A stretch of 6,369 nt of DNA from Planctomycetota bacterium (GTDB lineage: Bacteria; Planctomycetota; Phycisphaerae; WQYP01; JAJZKY01), in assembly GCA_021803885.1 (NCBI GenBank), contig JAJZKY010000280.1, positions 1-6,369 of the forward strand, read 5' to 3'. The translations under genes were made by a program, and so were the position numbers. Of the stretch, positions 1-6,266 are shown piece after piece. Below the pieces are notes generated by a model. It was not told the origin of the DNA and did not search any database. It was given only the letters and a program-made list of their open reading frames with translations. Positions within the stretch are counted from its first letter, which is position 1. Every line of letters begins with the position of its first letter.

Positions 1-1
1 T

Positions 2-277
2 GACGACAGCTTCAGTTATCGGCTGGCTGATGTGTATGGCCAACTTACGCCGGTGGAGCAGTACCCCGGAAATGCACAGTTGTTTATGAACAGCATGTAT
101 TGGCTGGCGCATGAGTCGCAGTTTATTGGAGTAAGTCCGCGGGCTACCGTGGCATTGCGCATAGCGGCCATGAGTTCCACCGAGGAGACCACCGTTCGTT
201 TGATCAGCTTTTTAGGGCCGGCCGTACTCGTGGTGCTGGCGGGTATCGCGGTGTTTTTGGTGCGGCGGCGCGTGTAG
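2..277 (+). CDS. GldG-like ABC-transport auxiliary protein, C-terminal end (5' truncated by window)
   Basis: The reading frame is open from the first bases and gives the last 91 residues of a longer protein; the start lies left of the window. The visible part has a soluble stretch with a GNAQLFMNSMYWLAHE motif, then a short segment ending in VSPRA, then one hydrophobic helix (about FLGPAVLVVLAGIAVFLV) closed by a basic RRRV tail. This is the usual ending of the GldG family ('uncharacterised ABC transport system / gliding motility auxiliary component'): a large periplasmic domain tethered by a C-terminal helix next to an arginine-rich cytoplasmic end. The DUF4340 gene follows 89 bp downstream on the same strand, which is the normal partner and supports the call. 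In many non-gliding bacteria this module has no proven role, so gliding should not be assumed. The family call rests on the C-terminal pattern and the neighbour only. Confidence 0.72.
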   Translation, partial: DDSFSYRLADVYGQLTPVEQYPGNAQLFMNSMYWLAHESQFIGVSPRATVALRIAAMSSTEETTVRLISFLGPAVLVVLAGIAVFLVRRRV

Positions 278-366
278 TGGTTTGCACTGCGGGCATGGGT
301 GGCCGCATTGAAGGCGCCCATTGGGCGGCAGGTTGGTGACAAGGCAATAATCAGGAATCATTCGGT

Positions 367-1839
367 ATGAACATTCGACTGACTTTGGTGGCATTGCTCA
401 TTTTGATTGTGTTGGGAAGCGTGTTGATTTATGTATCGCATCAACCGCTGCATAAGAAGGCGGCTGTCGCGACCCAACAGGTATTTGCTTCACCTCTCAA
501 GGGCATCACGCAGCTTACGCTTCAAAAGTCCGGTATGCCGCCACGCTCGCTTGTGAACCGCAAAGGTCGCTGGACATTTACATCGCCCATATCGGCGTGG
601 GCCAGCAATACCACCGTCGGGGCGGCGGTGGAATCTTTGGTAAGCCTCAAATACGCATACCGCGTAAAGCTGCAGCCGCAGGGAGCTCATTCAGCGGCAG
701 GACTGGGCCTAAGCCCGGCCCGAGCCACGCTGCAGCTTGTAGACGCCGCCGGACACAAGCAGACACTGCTTATTGGTCGCCATAGTGCTAATGGGCGTCT
801 GTATGTGCAGCCTGCGGACGCCGGCTACGCCTATGCGGTTGGCGGAAGCTGGTACGATAGCCTCGCCGGCTCGATCAATGCCCTGCGCAGCAAAGACTTG
901 CTATCGCCTGATGAAAGCAACTTCAGCCGTATTACGCTCCATGGCGGCAGCGGTGAGATTGTATTGGTGCAGCGAAAGAACATCTGGAAGCTCACCGCAC
1001 CGGTGGCCGTGGCAGCCAATCAGGGTAATGTCTCAAATTTGGTGAGCAGTCTTACCGCTTTGCAGGCCGACCGATTTGTTGGGGGCAGCGCTGATTTAAA
1101 ACTCGCCGGCATTAAGCCGCCGGAACGCTACATAGAGCTTGTGCCACAACCTGCGACCGCAAAAGCCAAGGCCAAGCCCGAGCCGATTGGTCTGTCGTTT
1201 GGGCGATTCAGCGATCTGACAAAAAAATCGTTATTCTGCTACAGCAGTGCCAACCCGGGTTTGTGCACGCTCAGCGCGGCGACGGTAGACCCGCTGTTTC
1301 CGACGCTCCTTACGCTCCGAAGCAAGCAAGTAACCAAGCTTACCGGTGCAAAGCCCACCGCCATTACGGTGGCGTCCGCCAAGCAAAAGACGGCGGCAAT
1401 TTTGCGTGCCGGCAAACTCGTCGCGGTAACCGCGCGGGCCAACGCAGCGGCTCTAACCGCTCTGGCGACCGACGTGCTGACCCTGCGGGCTAAGAAATGG
1501 CTCGCCGCCACGGGTGAGGTTGCCAAGGGGGCTATGGTGATAACGGTCTCTTATGAATTAAATGCCGGGCCGACGGCCAAAAAGACCGTGGCCGGCATCA
1601 AACTTCCGGCGGTGGCGGGACCGGTTGTTGCGGTCGTTAAACATCTGACATTATCGCTTTGGAAGGCCACCACCAATGGGGTAGACACATGGCATAGCGT
1701 GTGCGCCGGCACCGGTGCGCCTATGTGGACGTTCGAGCCGCATCAATCGCTGGTGGATGCGGCGAAAAAGGCTCTGGTTCTACTGTCCAAGCCGGTGGTT
1801 AAAACGACCGCCAAGCCCGCGGCAACGCAGGCGAAATAA
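367..1839 (+). CDS. DUF4340 domain protein, membrane-anchored, ABC-module partner
   Basis: A 490-aa protein with ATG at 367 and AGGA at 353-356, 10 nt upstream. Residues 4-24 form one hydrophobic helix (LTLVALLILIVLGSVLIYV) preceded by MNIR, which predicts a signal anchor with the rest outside the cytoplasm. The body is of the DUF4340 type, built from copies of a unit with the pattern I-x-L ... RK-x-x-W-x-x-T-x-P ... V-x-x-L-V-x-S-L-x-x-L ... R. I see good copies at about 47-100 and 186-239 and a degenerate third at about 332-380. A K/A/P-rich linker lies near 262-272 and the protein ends in an Ala/Lys/Thr-rich tail (about 476-490). Members usually follow GldG-like proteins and ABC permeases, as here, but their biochemical job is unknown. 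The 89-bp gap to the upstream gene is long for tight coupling, though no terminator is obvious in it. Existence is very likely; function is not assignable. Confidence 0.85.
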   Translation: MNIRLTLVALLILIVLGSVLIYVSHQPLHKKAAVATQQVFASPLKGITQLTLQKSGMPPRSLVNRKGRWTFTSPISAWASNTTVGAAVESLVSLKYAYRVKLQPQGAHSAAGLGLSPARATLQLVDAAGHKQTLLIGRHSANGRLYVQPADAGYAYAVGGSWYDSLAGSINALRSKDLLSPDESNFSRITLHGGSGEIVLVQRKNIWKLTAPVAVAANQGNVSNLVSSLTALQADRFVGGSADLKLAGIKPPERYIELVPQPATAKAKAKPEPIGLSFGRFSDLTKKSLFCYSSANPGLCTLSAATVDPLFPTLLTLRSKQVTKLTGAKPTAITVASAKQKTAAILRAGKLVAVTARANAAALTALATDVLTLRAKKWLAATGEVAKGAMVITVSYELNAGPTAKKTVAGIKLPAVAGPVVAVVKHLTLSLWKATTNGVDTWHSVCAGTGAPMWTFEPHQSLVDAAKKALVLLSKPVVKTTAKPAATQAK

Positions 1840-1906
1840 CTGCTGGCTGCCAAAGTTAAAACCTATGCGGCCATCAGAGGCATACTGTTTGCCGCCGTAC
1901 GGATAT

Positions 1907-1949
1907 TTCAGCCGCGTATGAAACAACACCATCCGCCGCTGAAGCTTTT
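1907..1949 (+). terminator. Weak possible terminator after the DUF4340 gene
   Basis: TTCAGC (1907-1912) can pair with GCTGAA (1938-1943), followed by GCTTTTA. The loop is long (25 nt) and the T tract has only four T, so this is a poor intrinsic terminator. It lies in the 134-bp gap between the convergent DUF4340 and aldo/keto reductase genes, where a terminator would be expected. The same gap holds the 8-bp palindrome CCGTACGG (1895-1902). Confidence 0.25.
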
Positions 1950-1973
1950 ATAGAACATGTCTGGTTTTGGCCC

Positions 1974-2918
1974 TTATGGAAGACGTTTTCCGCGGGCGGC
2001 AATCAGCAGGTCGTACCATTGCTCGCGTGAGAGTTCGAGGGTGTCGGCCCGAGCTGCTTCTTGAATGTGCGCCGGATTGAGCGATCCGACGATTGGGATA
2101 ATGCCTGCCGGGTGTTTAAGAAGCCATGCCAGGGCCAGAGCAGTACGTGAAGTGCCAAGCGACTTGGCCATTGAGTCCATGGTTGTCTGCAGGTTTTCGA
2201 GAACGTTACGGTTGGGATGGGCTTCCGGCACACGGCCGCCGTCGCCGAGTATTCCGCCGCCCAGCGGGCTCCATGCCAGCGGCGTTATGTTCAACTGCAG
2301 GCATTGATCCAGCGTGCCATCAAAAAAGCAATCCAATCGGCCCAGATGAATTTCAACCTGCTGCCCCACAATCGGCGCTGACAGAGCGCTCTGCAGCATG
2401 GCCACGGTGGATGGCAAAAAGTTAGAGACGCCAAAATAGCGAACCTTGCCCTGCCGGTGGAGCGTGTCAAAGGCTTCGGCAACTTCACACGGGTCCATTA
2501 ATACATCGGGCCGATGCAGTTGATAAAGATCAATGGTTTCAATGCCAAGGCGTCTAAGCGACTGGTCGCAGGACCAGAGTATGTGCTCCCGCGAAAAATC
2601 GTATCGGTGTTGTGCTGCCGGTGTTGGGTCGCCCGCCAGCCGGATGCCACACTTGGTCGCAATAACAATCTCGCGCCGGGTGCGGGGATGTTCTCGCAGC
2701 AGCTCGCCAAAAAGCGACTCGCCCATGGTGCGGCCATAAATGTCGGCATGGTCAAAAAGCGTGTAGCCGGCCTCGAAAGCCGCCAAAAAGGCCCGCTTGC
2801 CGATTTCTTTCTTTTCAGCGGTCAGATCGGCCGGCGTTTTAACACCCGGATTGCGCCACGCTCCATAAGCCAGGCGGGAACAGTTCAAGTCACTTTTGCC
2901 GATGGTTTTAGTTTGCAT
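1974..2918 (-). CDS. Aldo/keto reductase, YdhF-like
   Basis: A 314-aa NAD(P)H-dependent oxidoreductase of the AKR superfamily, cytosolic, with a predicted TIM-barrel fold. The complete catalytic tetrad is visible: Asp56 and Tyr61 in FDHADIYG, Lys89 in ATKCGI and His135 in QLHRPD. Other family landmarks are GKVRYFGVSNF (157-167), QQVEIHL (186-192), DGTLDQ (200-205), ITPLAWSPLGGG (211-222) and the cofactor-loop motif IIPIVGS (273-279). The HADIYG / LHRPD-x-LMD / SPLGGG combination resembles E. coli YdhF more than other AKR groups, and the length is close to full. I chose the ATG at 2918 because GGAG sits 5 nt upstream; the frame can be extended to a TTG at 2948, but those ten residues are not family-like. 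The physiological substrate cannot be read from sequence. It lies 176 bp downstream of the LysR gene on the same strand, so co-transcription or separate transcription are both possible. Confidence 0.95.
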   Translation of the reverse strand: MQTKTIGKSDLNCSRLAYGAWRNPGVKTPADLTAEKKEIGKRAFLAAFEAGYTLFDHADIYGRTMGESLFGELLREHPRTRREIVIATKCGIRLAGDPTPAAQHRYDFSREHILWSCDQSLRRLGIETIDLYQLHRPDVLMDPCEVAEAFDTLHRQGKVRYFGVSNFLPSTVAMLQSALSAPIVGQQVEIHLGRLDCFFDGTLDQCLQLNITPLAWSPLGGGILGDGGRVPEAHPNRNVLENLQTTMDSMAKSLGTSRTALALAWLLKHPAGIIPIVGSLNPAHIQEAARADTLELSREQWYDLLIAARGKRLP

Positions 2919-2923
2919 GTACA

Positions 2924-2927
2924 CTCC
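2924..2927 (-). promoter_or_regulatory. Shine-Dalgarno site fixing the aldo/keto reductase start
   Basis: On the minus strand GGAG stands 5 nt before the ATG at 2918. It favours this ATG over the upstream in-frame TTG at 2948 and gives the protein the MQTKTIGKSD N-terminus usual for the family. Confidence 0.7.
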
Positions 2928-2947
2928 GTACGGTGTGCCAAGTTTCA

Positions 2948-2974
2948 ATATTACGCACTTGATGGTATTTGCAA
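2948..2974 (-). promoter_or_regulatory. Possible promoter of the aldo/keto reductase gene
   Basis: On the minus strand TTGCAA (2974-2969) and TAATAT (2953-2948) are separated by 15 nt, 29 nt before the ATG. The spacer is short and each box matches the sigma-70 consensus at only four or five of six positions, so this is a weak candidate. The 176-bp gap to the regulator gene leaves room for a separate promoter. Confidence 0.25.
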
Positions 2975-3094
2975 CCCGCCTATAAATCCAGCGATAGATT
3001 TTATGTCAGTCGTGAAATGACGGTTTTTGTGCTGATGATGGCACGGCGCCCCTCGGCCGTGATACGGCGGCGTCGGTGGCTGAGCATACGAAGG

Positions 3095-3991
3095 CTAATG
3101 CAGCATTTTAATAAATGCTTCCGCAGGTTGTCCGGGGGTGCGGTTGTTTACCGTCAGTAAATGTAAAGGACGCTGGAGGTTCGCATCTGAAAACTTTAAC
3201 AGCGCCAAACGGCGAGGCGGTTCGTCGGAAAGCGCCAGCTTCGAGACAATGGCGCATCCAACTCCAGCGGCGACGAGGTTTTTAATCGCCTGTGTCTGCG
3301 ATATTTCGAGCAGGGGCGTCAAAGTGATGTTTCGCTTGGCCGCCGCACGCTCCACAACCGCGCGCGTACCGGAGCCTCGCTCACGCAAAATCAGCGGTTG
3401 CTTGGCCATTTCCGCCAGCGTGATAGACTCGCGTCGGGCGAACGGATGTTCCATGGGAACAATCGGCGCCAGCTCATCGTTGTAGAACGTTCGGGCCTGC
3501 AGCAGCTCGTGCTCCGCAAAGCCTTCGGTAAGAGCCAGATGCAGCGAACCATCCAGCAGCGACTGTTGAATGATAGTCGTGTTGTCTATTTGAACATACG
3601 GTGTGATGTTGGGGTGCCGGCTGCGAAACTGCGCCAGCAACTTCGGCAGCAAATAAACGCCAATGGTTGTGCTGGCGCCAACGGCTAGGCGGCCCCGTTT
3701 GAGTGCCGAGGCATCCTGCATGGCCTTAAAGGCGGCGGTTTCCAAAGCCGCAATGCGCTGGGCGTACGCAAGCAGTTCTGCCCCGGCGGGTGTTACCTGT
3801 ACGCCTCGCGGCAGGCGGTCGAGCAGGGGTATGCCCACGTGTTTTTCCAGCTCGGCAACCTGCTGCGATACCGCCGGCTGACTGATGAGTAAATGCTCCG
3901 CGGCACGGCTGAAACTGCCTGCTTCGGCCACAGCCCGAAAAAGATGCAGATGATTGCGATTAAATTGCTGCGTTAAATGCTGGTAGTTCAT
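3095..3991 (-). CDS. LysR-family transcriptional regulator (YeiE/CysL-like)
   Basis: A 298-aa protein of normal LysR length. An N-terminal winged helix-turn-helix spans about residues 14-73, with the typical core FSRAAEHLLISQPAVSQQ (27-44) and the wing end VQVTPAG (65-71). A linker helix follows, and then a type 2 periplasmic-binding-like effector domain from about 101. Its features RLAVGASTTIGVYLLPKLL (101-119), LLDGSLHLALTEG (145-157), RERGSGTR (203-210) and AAGVGCAIVS (241-250) recall the CysL/YeiE group, whose known members respond to sulfur compounds. ATG at 3991 has AGGA 7 nt upstream. The gene is divergent from the YeiH-family exporter across 133 bp, as in E. coli yeiE-yeiH; LysR regulators commonly control the divergent neighbour and themselves. 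Being a LysR regulator is certain; the sulfur ligand is inferred from subgroup look and context. Confidence 0.96.
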   Translation of the reverse strand: MNYQHLTQQFNRNHLHLFRAVAEAGSFSRAAEHLLISQPAVSQQVAELEKHVGIPLLDRLPRGVQVTPAGAELLAYAQRIAALETAAFKAMQDASALKRGRLAVGASTTIGVYLLPKLLAQFRSRHPNITPYVQIDNTTIIQQSLLDGSLHLALTEGFAEHELLQARTFYNDELAPIVPMEHPFARRESITLAEMAKQPLILRERGSGTRAVVERAAAKRNITLTPLLEISQTQAIKNLVAAGVGCAIVSKLALSDEPPRRLALLKFSDANLQRPLHLLTVNNRTPGQPAEAFIKMLH

Positions 3992-4124
3992 AGCCTGTTC
4001 CTTATATAAGAATATCTAATATATAACATAAATTTAATGTCTTTGCATTATATATCGGGCTTGCGTATCGTGGCGAGCCTGGCTGCCAAGAGTTGGGTGG
4101 CTGGTGTGTTTAACGGAGAACGCC
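3992..4124. promoter_or_regulatory. Divergent LysR/yeiH control region with AT-rich operator-like core
   Basis: This 133-bp gap must hold both promoters and probably the regulator's binding sites. Its core 4001-4055 is about 85% A+T (8 G or C in 55), in contrast to the GC-rich genes. It contains a perfect 10-bp palindrome CTTATATAAG (4001-4010), an 8-bp inverted repeat ATATATAA (4019-4026) / TTATATAT (4048-4055) with a 21-nt spacer, and inside that an imperfect dyad ACATAAATTTAATGT (4026-4040). Several partially dyadic A/T elements of this kind suit LysR boxes (T-N11-A type), but in sequence this AT-rich short dyads can arise by chance. No -35/-10 pair stands out clearly enough to name. Confidence 0.6.
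4115..4118 (+). promoter_or_regulatory. Shine-Dalgarno site fixing the yeiH start
   Basis: GGAG lies 6 nt before the ATG at 4125. The frame also has a GTG at 4104, but that codon lacks a comparable site, so the ATG is preferred. Confidence 0.7.
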
Positions 4125-5216
4125 ATGAAAGATGAGTTGCCCCCGGCGATGGAGATTGACGATGTTGCGGTTGAGGCTCTGCCTGTGCCGGACGCCTCAC
4201 TTGATTTACTGGGTGCTGGGGCGGCCGACCGTATTGTTTGGCTGAGGCCAGCCCTTTATTTGTTGGCGTTGGCTCTTGTGCTTACGCCATGGGCGTCGCC
4301 GGCGTTGGCGCTGGGCCTGGGCGCGCTCTTGGCCCTGTCGGTTGGCAATCCATGGGCCGCCTTCGGACACAAAGCCGCCAAAACGCTTCTGCAGGTGTGT
4401 GTGGTGCTGTTGGGCTTTACCATGAATTTGCACACGGTGCTGGAAGCCGGCATGAGTGGTGCGGTGTTTGCGGCAGCAAGCATTGGCTGCACACTCCTGC
4501 TGGGGTATTGGCTCGGCCGCAAACTTGGCATTGACGCAAAGGCATCGGCGCTGATCTCGGCTGGCACGGCGATTTGCGGCGGCTCGGCCATCGCCGCAGT
4601 GGCCACGGTCATTGATGCCGAGGAAGAGCCTATGGCTGTCGCCATGGGAACGGTGTTTATTTTGAATGCGGTGGCACTGCTCCTTTTTGCCCCGGTGGGG
4701 CACGCACTCGGCTTAACGCAGCAGCAATTTGGGGTGTGGGCGGGCATTGCCATCCACGATATTTCGTCGGTGGTGGCATCGGCGGCCGGTTATGGCCCGC
4801 ACGCCTTAACCACTGCGGTGGCGGTTAAATTGTCGCGGGCTTTGTGGATTATTCCCGTATCGCTGGGGTTTGCCTGGTGGGCTGGGCGAAGCAAAAGCGT
4901 GCAGCAACCTGCAAAGCAAGACACGGAGGAGGCCGGCGAGCCGCGCCAAGCCCGGCGCCTGCGGCATATTCCCTGGTTCATCGGAATCTTCCTGTTGGCG
5001 AGCGTGCTGCGCAGTTTTGTACCGATGATGGCCCGATTGGACCCGGTCATATCGCGCAGCAGCACCATCGGCATTTGCGTGACCCTGTTTTTGATCGGCG
5101 GCGGCCTTTCGCGCAAGGCGATTGCATCGGTCGGTATTCGCCCCATGATTCAGGGCGTCTTGCTTTGGGCCTTTATCGCCATTGGAGCCTTGGCGGTCAT
5201 TAAGCTGGGCTGGTAG
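4125..5216 (+). CDS. yeiH: YeiH-family (UPF0324, PF03601) putative sulfate/sulfite export transporter
   Basis: A 363-aa inner-membrane protein. The first ~37 residues are hydrophilic and acidic. Then come about ten predicted hydrophobic segments, with a charged, probably cytoplasmic loop near 254-283 (SKSVQQPAKQDTEEAGEPRQ). The family signature GTAICGGSAIAA (147-158) is intact, as is the second conserved region GIAIHDISSVVASAAGYG (207-224) with its His-Asp pair, followed by VAVKLSRALWIIP (232-244). The C-terminal LFLIGGGLS (321-329) also fits. E. coli YeiH and TauZ of sulfonate degraders belong here; the family is proposed to export sulfate, sulfite or sulfonates, mostly from genetic context. 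The LysR gene is divergent across 133 bp, which strongly suggests regulated efflux. The family call is firm; the substrate is not proven for this protein. The N-terminal hydrophilic leader is longer than in E. coli YeiH. Confidence 0.94.
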   Translation: MKDELPPAMEIDDVAVEALPVPDASLDLLGAGAADRIVWLRPALYLLALALVLTPWASPALALGLGALLALSVGNPWAAFGHKAAKTLLQVCVVLLGFTMNLHTVLEAGMSGAVFAAASIGCTLLLGYWLGRKLGIDAKASALISAGTAICGGSAIAAVATVIDAEEEPMAVAMGTVFILNAVALLLFAPVGHALGLTQQQFGVWAGIAIHDISSVVASAAGYGPHALTTAVAVKLSRALWIIPVSLGFAWWAGRSKSVQQPAKQDTEEAGEPRQARRLRHIPWFIGIFLLASVLRSFVPMMARLDPVISRSSTIGICVTLFLIGGGLSRKAIASVGIRPMIQGVLLWAFIAIGALAVIKLGW

Positions 5217-5380
5217 GCGTTCCTGATAGCGATGGCATGCTCTTGCCCGATGTCAAAAGCGCTGCTGTCATATGAGGGAGCCGTCCATAAAATTGGGTCA
5301 GAGAAGCCAAATGGGAGATAACCCTATATTAACTGCTCTAATTGAACTCCAAGCTATATATTATAGGACGTATCATTTCG

Positions 5381-5460
5381 GGGTGAATAACCACGATAAC
5401 TCGAAAAATTTCGTAAACTTCCCCTCCCGGTGAGTTCGATAATCCATTAGTAATTCACCG
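5381..5460 (+). promoter_or_regulatory. PilZ-gene leader with two competing hairpins
   Basis: The right arm AATTCACCG (5452-5460) can pair with CGGTGAGTT (5428-5436), giving nine pairs including one G-U and a 15-nt loop. Alternatively its inner part ATTCACC (5453-5459) can pair perfectly with GGTGAAT (5382-5388). The two pairings exclude each other. A third short stem CGAAA/TTTCG (5402-5413) lies between. The structure ends 9 nt before the GGAG of the PilZ gene, so it could affect translation if transcribed. I do not see the conserved core of c-di-GMP riboswitches. Chance pairing is possible. Confidence 0.3.
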
Positions 5461-5469
5461 TCTATGTGC

Positions 5470-5473
5470 GGAG
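5470..5473 (+). promoter_or_regulatory. Shine-Dalgarno site for a GTG start of the PilZ gene
   Basis: GGAG stands 7 nt before the GTG at 5481. It supports that codon over the GTG at 5466, which would put this site inside the gene. An ATG at 5464 is in a different frame. Confidence 0.6.
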
Positions 5474-5480
5474 TAGTGCA

Positions 5481-5933
5481 GTGAGCACACCTACATTATC
5501 TCAAACGGAGCGCCGGCAGATTGTTAGCATTCTGGCGGAACTGAAACGGTCAGGCGAGGAATCGTTGGGGCGTCGCCATCAGCGCAGGGCTGTGACGCAA
5601 ACGCTGTGGCTTAAACGCCTGCCGCGGCCCGATTTGCCCCGTCCGGCGGCTTTTCGTATTCAAACCGGCGATGTGTCGCTCAAAGGGATAGGCTTTTTCA
5701 GCCGCAGGCGGCTGATGGCGGGTGAACTGGTCGTTCTGCCGCTGCAATTTAAGGAGGGGGGCGGGATGTTGGTATTGTGCGAAGTTCGGCATTGTCGCTC
5801 TGAGCCTCGAGGTGGCTATCGCGTAGGTGTTGAGTTTACCGAAACGCTGCCAGATCCGGAAGTAAATGAACGAATCCCGCCCGCTTGGCTGAAGCGGGCC
5901 TGGGCTACTCCCATCCCAGAGATTGCGGCATAG
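5481..5933 (+). CDS. PilZ domain protein (predicted c-di-GMP receptor)
   Basis: A 150-aa cytosolic protein consisting of a short N-terminal helix region (about 6-30, LSQTERRQIVSILAELKRSG) and one PilZ domain. Both c-di-GMP-binding motifs are present: the RxxxR region in RRHQRR (31-36) and DxSxxG as DVSLKG (64-69). The domain continues with the beta-barrel strands GELVVLPLQF (81-90), MLVLCEVRHC (96-105) and the closing YRVGVEF (113-119), so it appears complete and ligand-competent. There is no fused output domain, so it probably acts by binding a partner, as many stand-alone PilZ adaptors do; the partner is unknown. I chose the GTG at 5481 because of GGAG 7 nt upstream; the GTG at 5466 would add five residues. 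No other gene in the window belongs to a c-di-GMP pathway. The gene is in the same direction as yeiH but separated by 264 bp of AT-richer sequence, so it likely has its own promoter. Confidence 0.9.
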   Translation: MSTPTLSQTERRQIVSILAELKRSGEESLGRRHQRRAVTQTLWLKRLPRPDLPRPAAFRIQTGDVSLKGIGFFSRRRLMAGELVVLPLQFKEGGGMLVLCEVRHCRSEPRGGYRVGVEFTETLPDPEVNERIPPAWLKRAWATPIPEIAA

Positions 5934-6084
5934 GAGCCTGTCCGAGTCGCCCTGTTTGATTAGATGGCTGGCTCCATACAGGTACCGTTCTCGGCTGAGG
6001 CAATCGCCCGGAGTTACGCCCGTCCCGGCGCATCCCGCAACCAAGCTCACCCCCTGTAACGCATGCTTCCAGCCAGCAGCCCCT

Positions 6085-6102
6085 CGCGGCCCGTAGGCCG
6101 CG
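6085..6102. repeat. Perfect 7-bp GC stem with 4-nt loop
   Basis: CGCGGCC (6085-6091) and GGCCGCG (6096-6102) enclose CGTA. The overlapping GCGCTG (6100-6105) can pair instead with CAGCGC (6132-6137), giving an alternative larger fold. There is no T tract, so it is not a classical terminator. Confidence 0.6.
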
Positions 6103-6128
6103 CTGTGAACCCTGTGGCAGAACCCGTC

Positions 6129-6141
6129 GCGCAGCGCCCCA
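6129..6141. repeat. 13-nt direct repeat, copy 1
   Basis: GCGCAGCGCCCCA, identical to 6267-6279. The two copies start 138 bp apart in the same orientation and bracket most of the hairpins of the gene-free tail. Confidence 0.7.
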
Positions 6142-6266
6142 AAAATCTTCGTGCCTCGGTGTATTCAAAAAACTCGCATTTTTCCCGCCTACACCAAAAT
6201 CTGGCATCCCCCAGAAATAACCAGTTCCCCGTGGCGGCAGCGAAGTGACTGCCTCCCAGCACAAAA

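Larger units (their letters stand above)
5217..5480. other. AT-richer intergenic leader between yeiH and the PilZ gene
   Basis: About 260 bp with no credible gene on either strand. It is richer in A+T than the flanking genes, especially 5325-5415. I see no strong intrinsic terminator for yeiH. Near 5342-5367 there is TTGAAC followed by A/T-rich TATATATTATAGG, which is promoter-like, but the spacing (11-14 nt) is too short for a confident sigma-70 call. Short hairpins are listed separately. The segment around 5289-5300 (AAATTGGGTCAGAG) looks like sequence often seen at ends of REP-associated transposase elements, but no second end is visible. Confidence 0.5.

Noticed and set aside
315..327. 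Hairpin CGCCC-ATT-GGGCG between the GldG-like and DUF4340 genes as a terminator
   Set aside because: The stem has only five pairs, the loop three bases and there is no T run; the two genes are expected to be co-transcribed.
2919..2948. Ten-codon longer aldo/keto reductase starting at a TTG
   Set aside because: The extra residues are not family-like, and GGAG 5 nt before the ATG at 2918 points to the shorter form.
2514..3020. 168-aa plus-strand open frame opposite the aldo/keto reductase
   Set aside because: It is antisense to a gene with a full catalytic tetrad, has no family features and runs past that gene's start into the intergenic region.
3102..3119. Hairpin AGCATTT-TAAT-AAATGCT as a terminator of the LysR gene
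   Set aside because: It lies inside the last codons of the gene (3' end at 3095), the stem is A/T-rich and no T tract follows on the minus strand.
4206..4753. Two 165-aa minus-strand frames opposite yeiH
   Set aside because: Both are antisense shadows of a strongly conserved membrane protein; their Ala/Pro/Arg/His-rich translations are typical of out-of-frame reading.
5381..5480. c-di-GMP riboswitch (GEMM) in front of the PilZ gene
   Set aside because: It would make biological sense, but I cannot find the conserved GEMM core or the tetraloop/receptor pattern in the leader.
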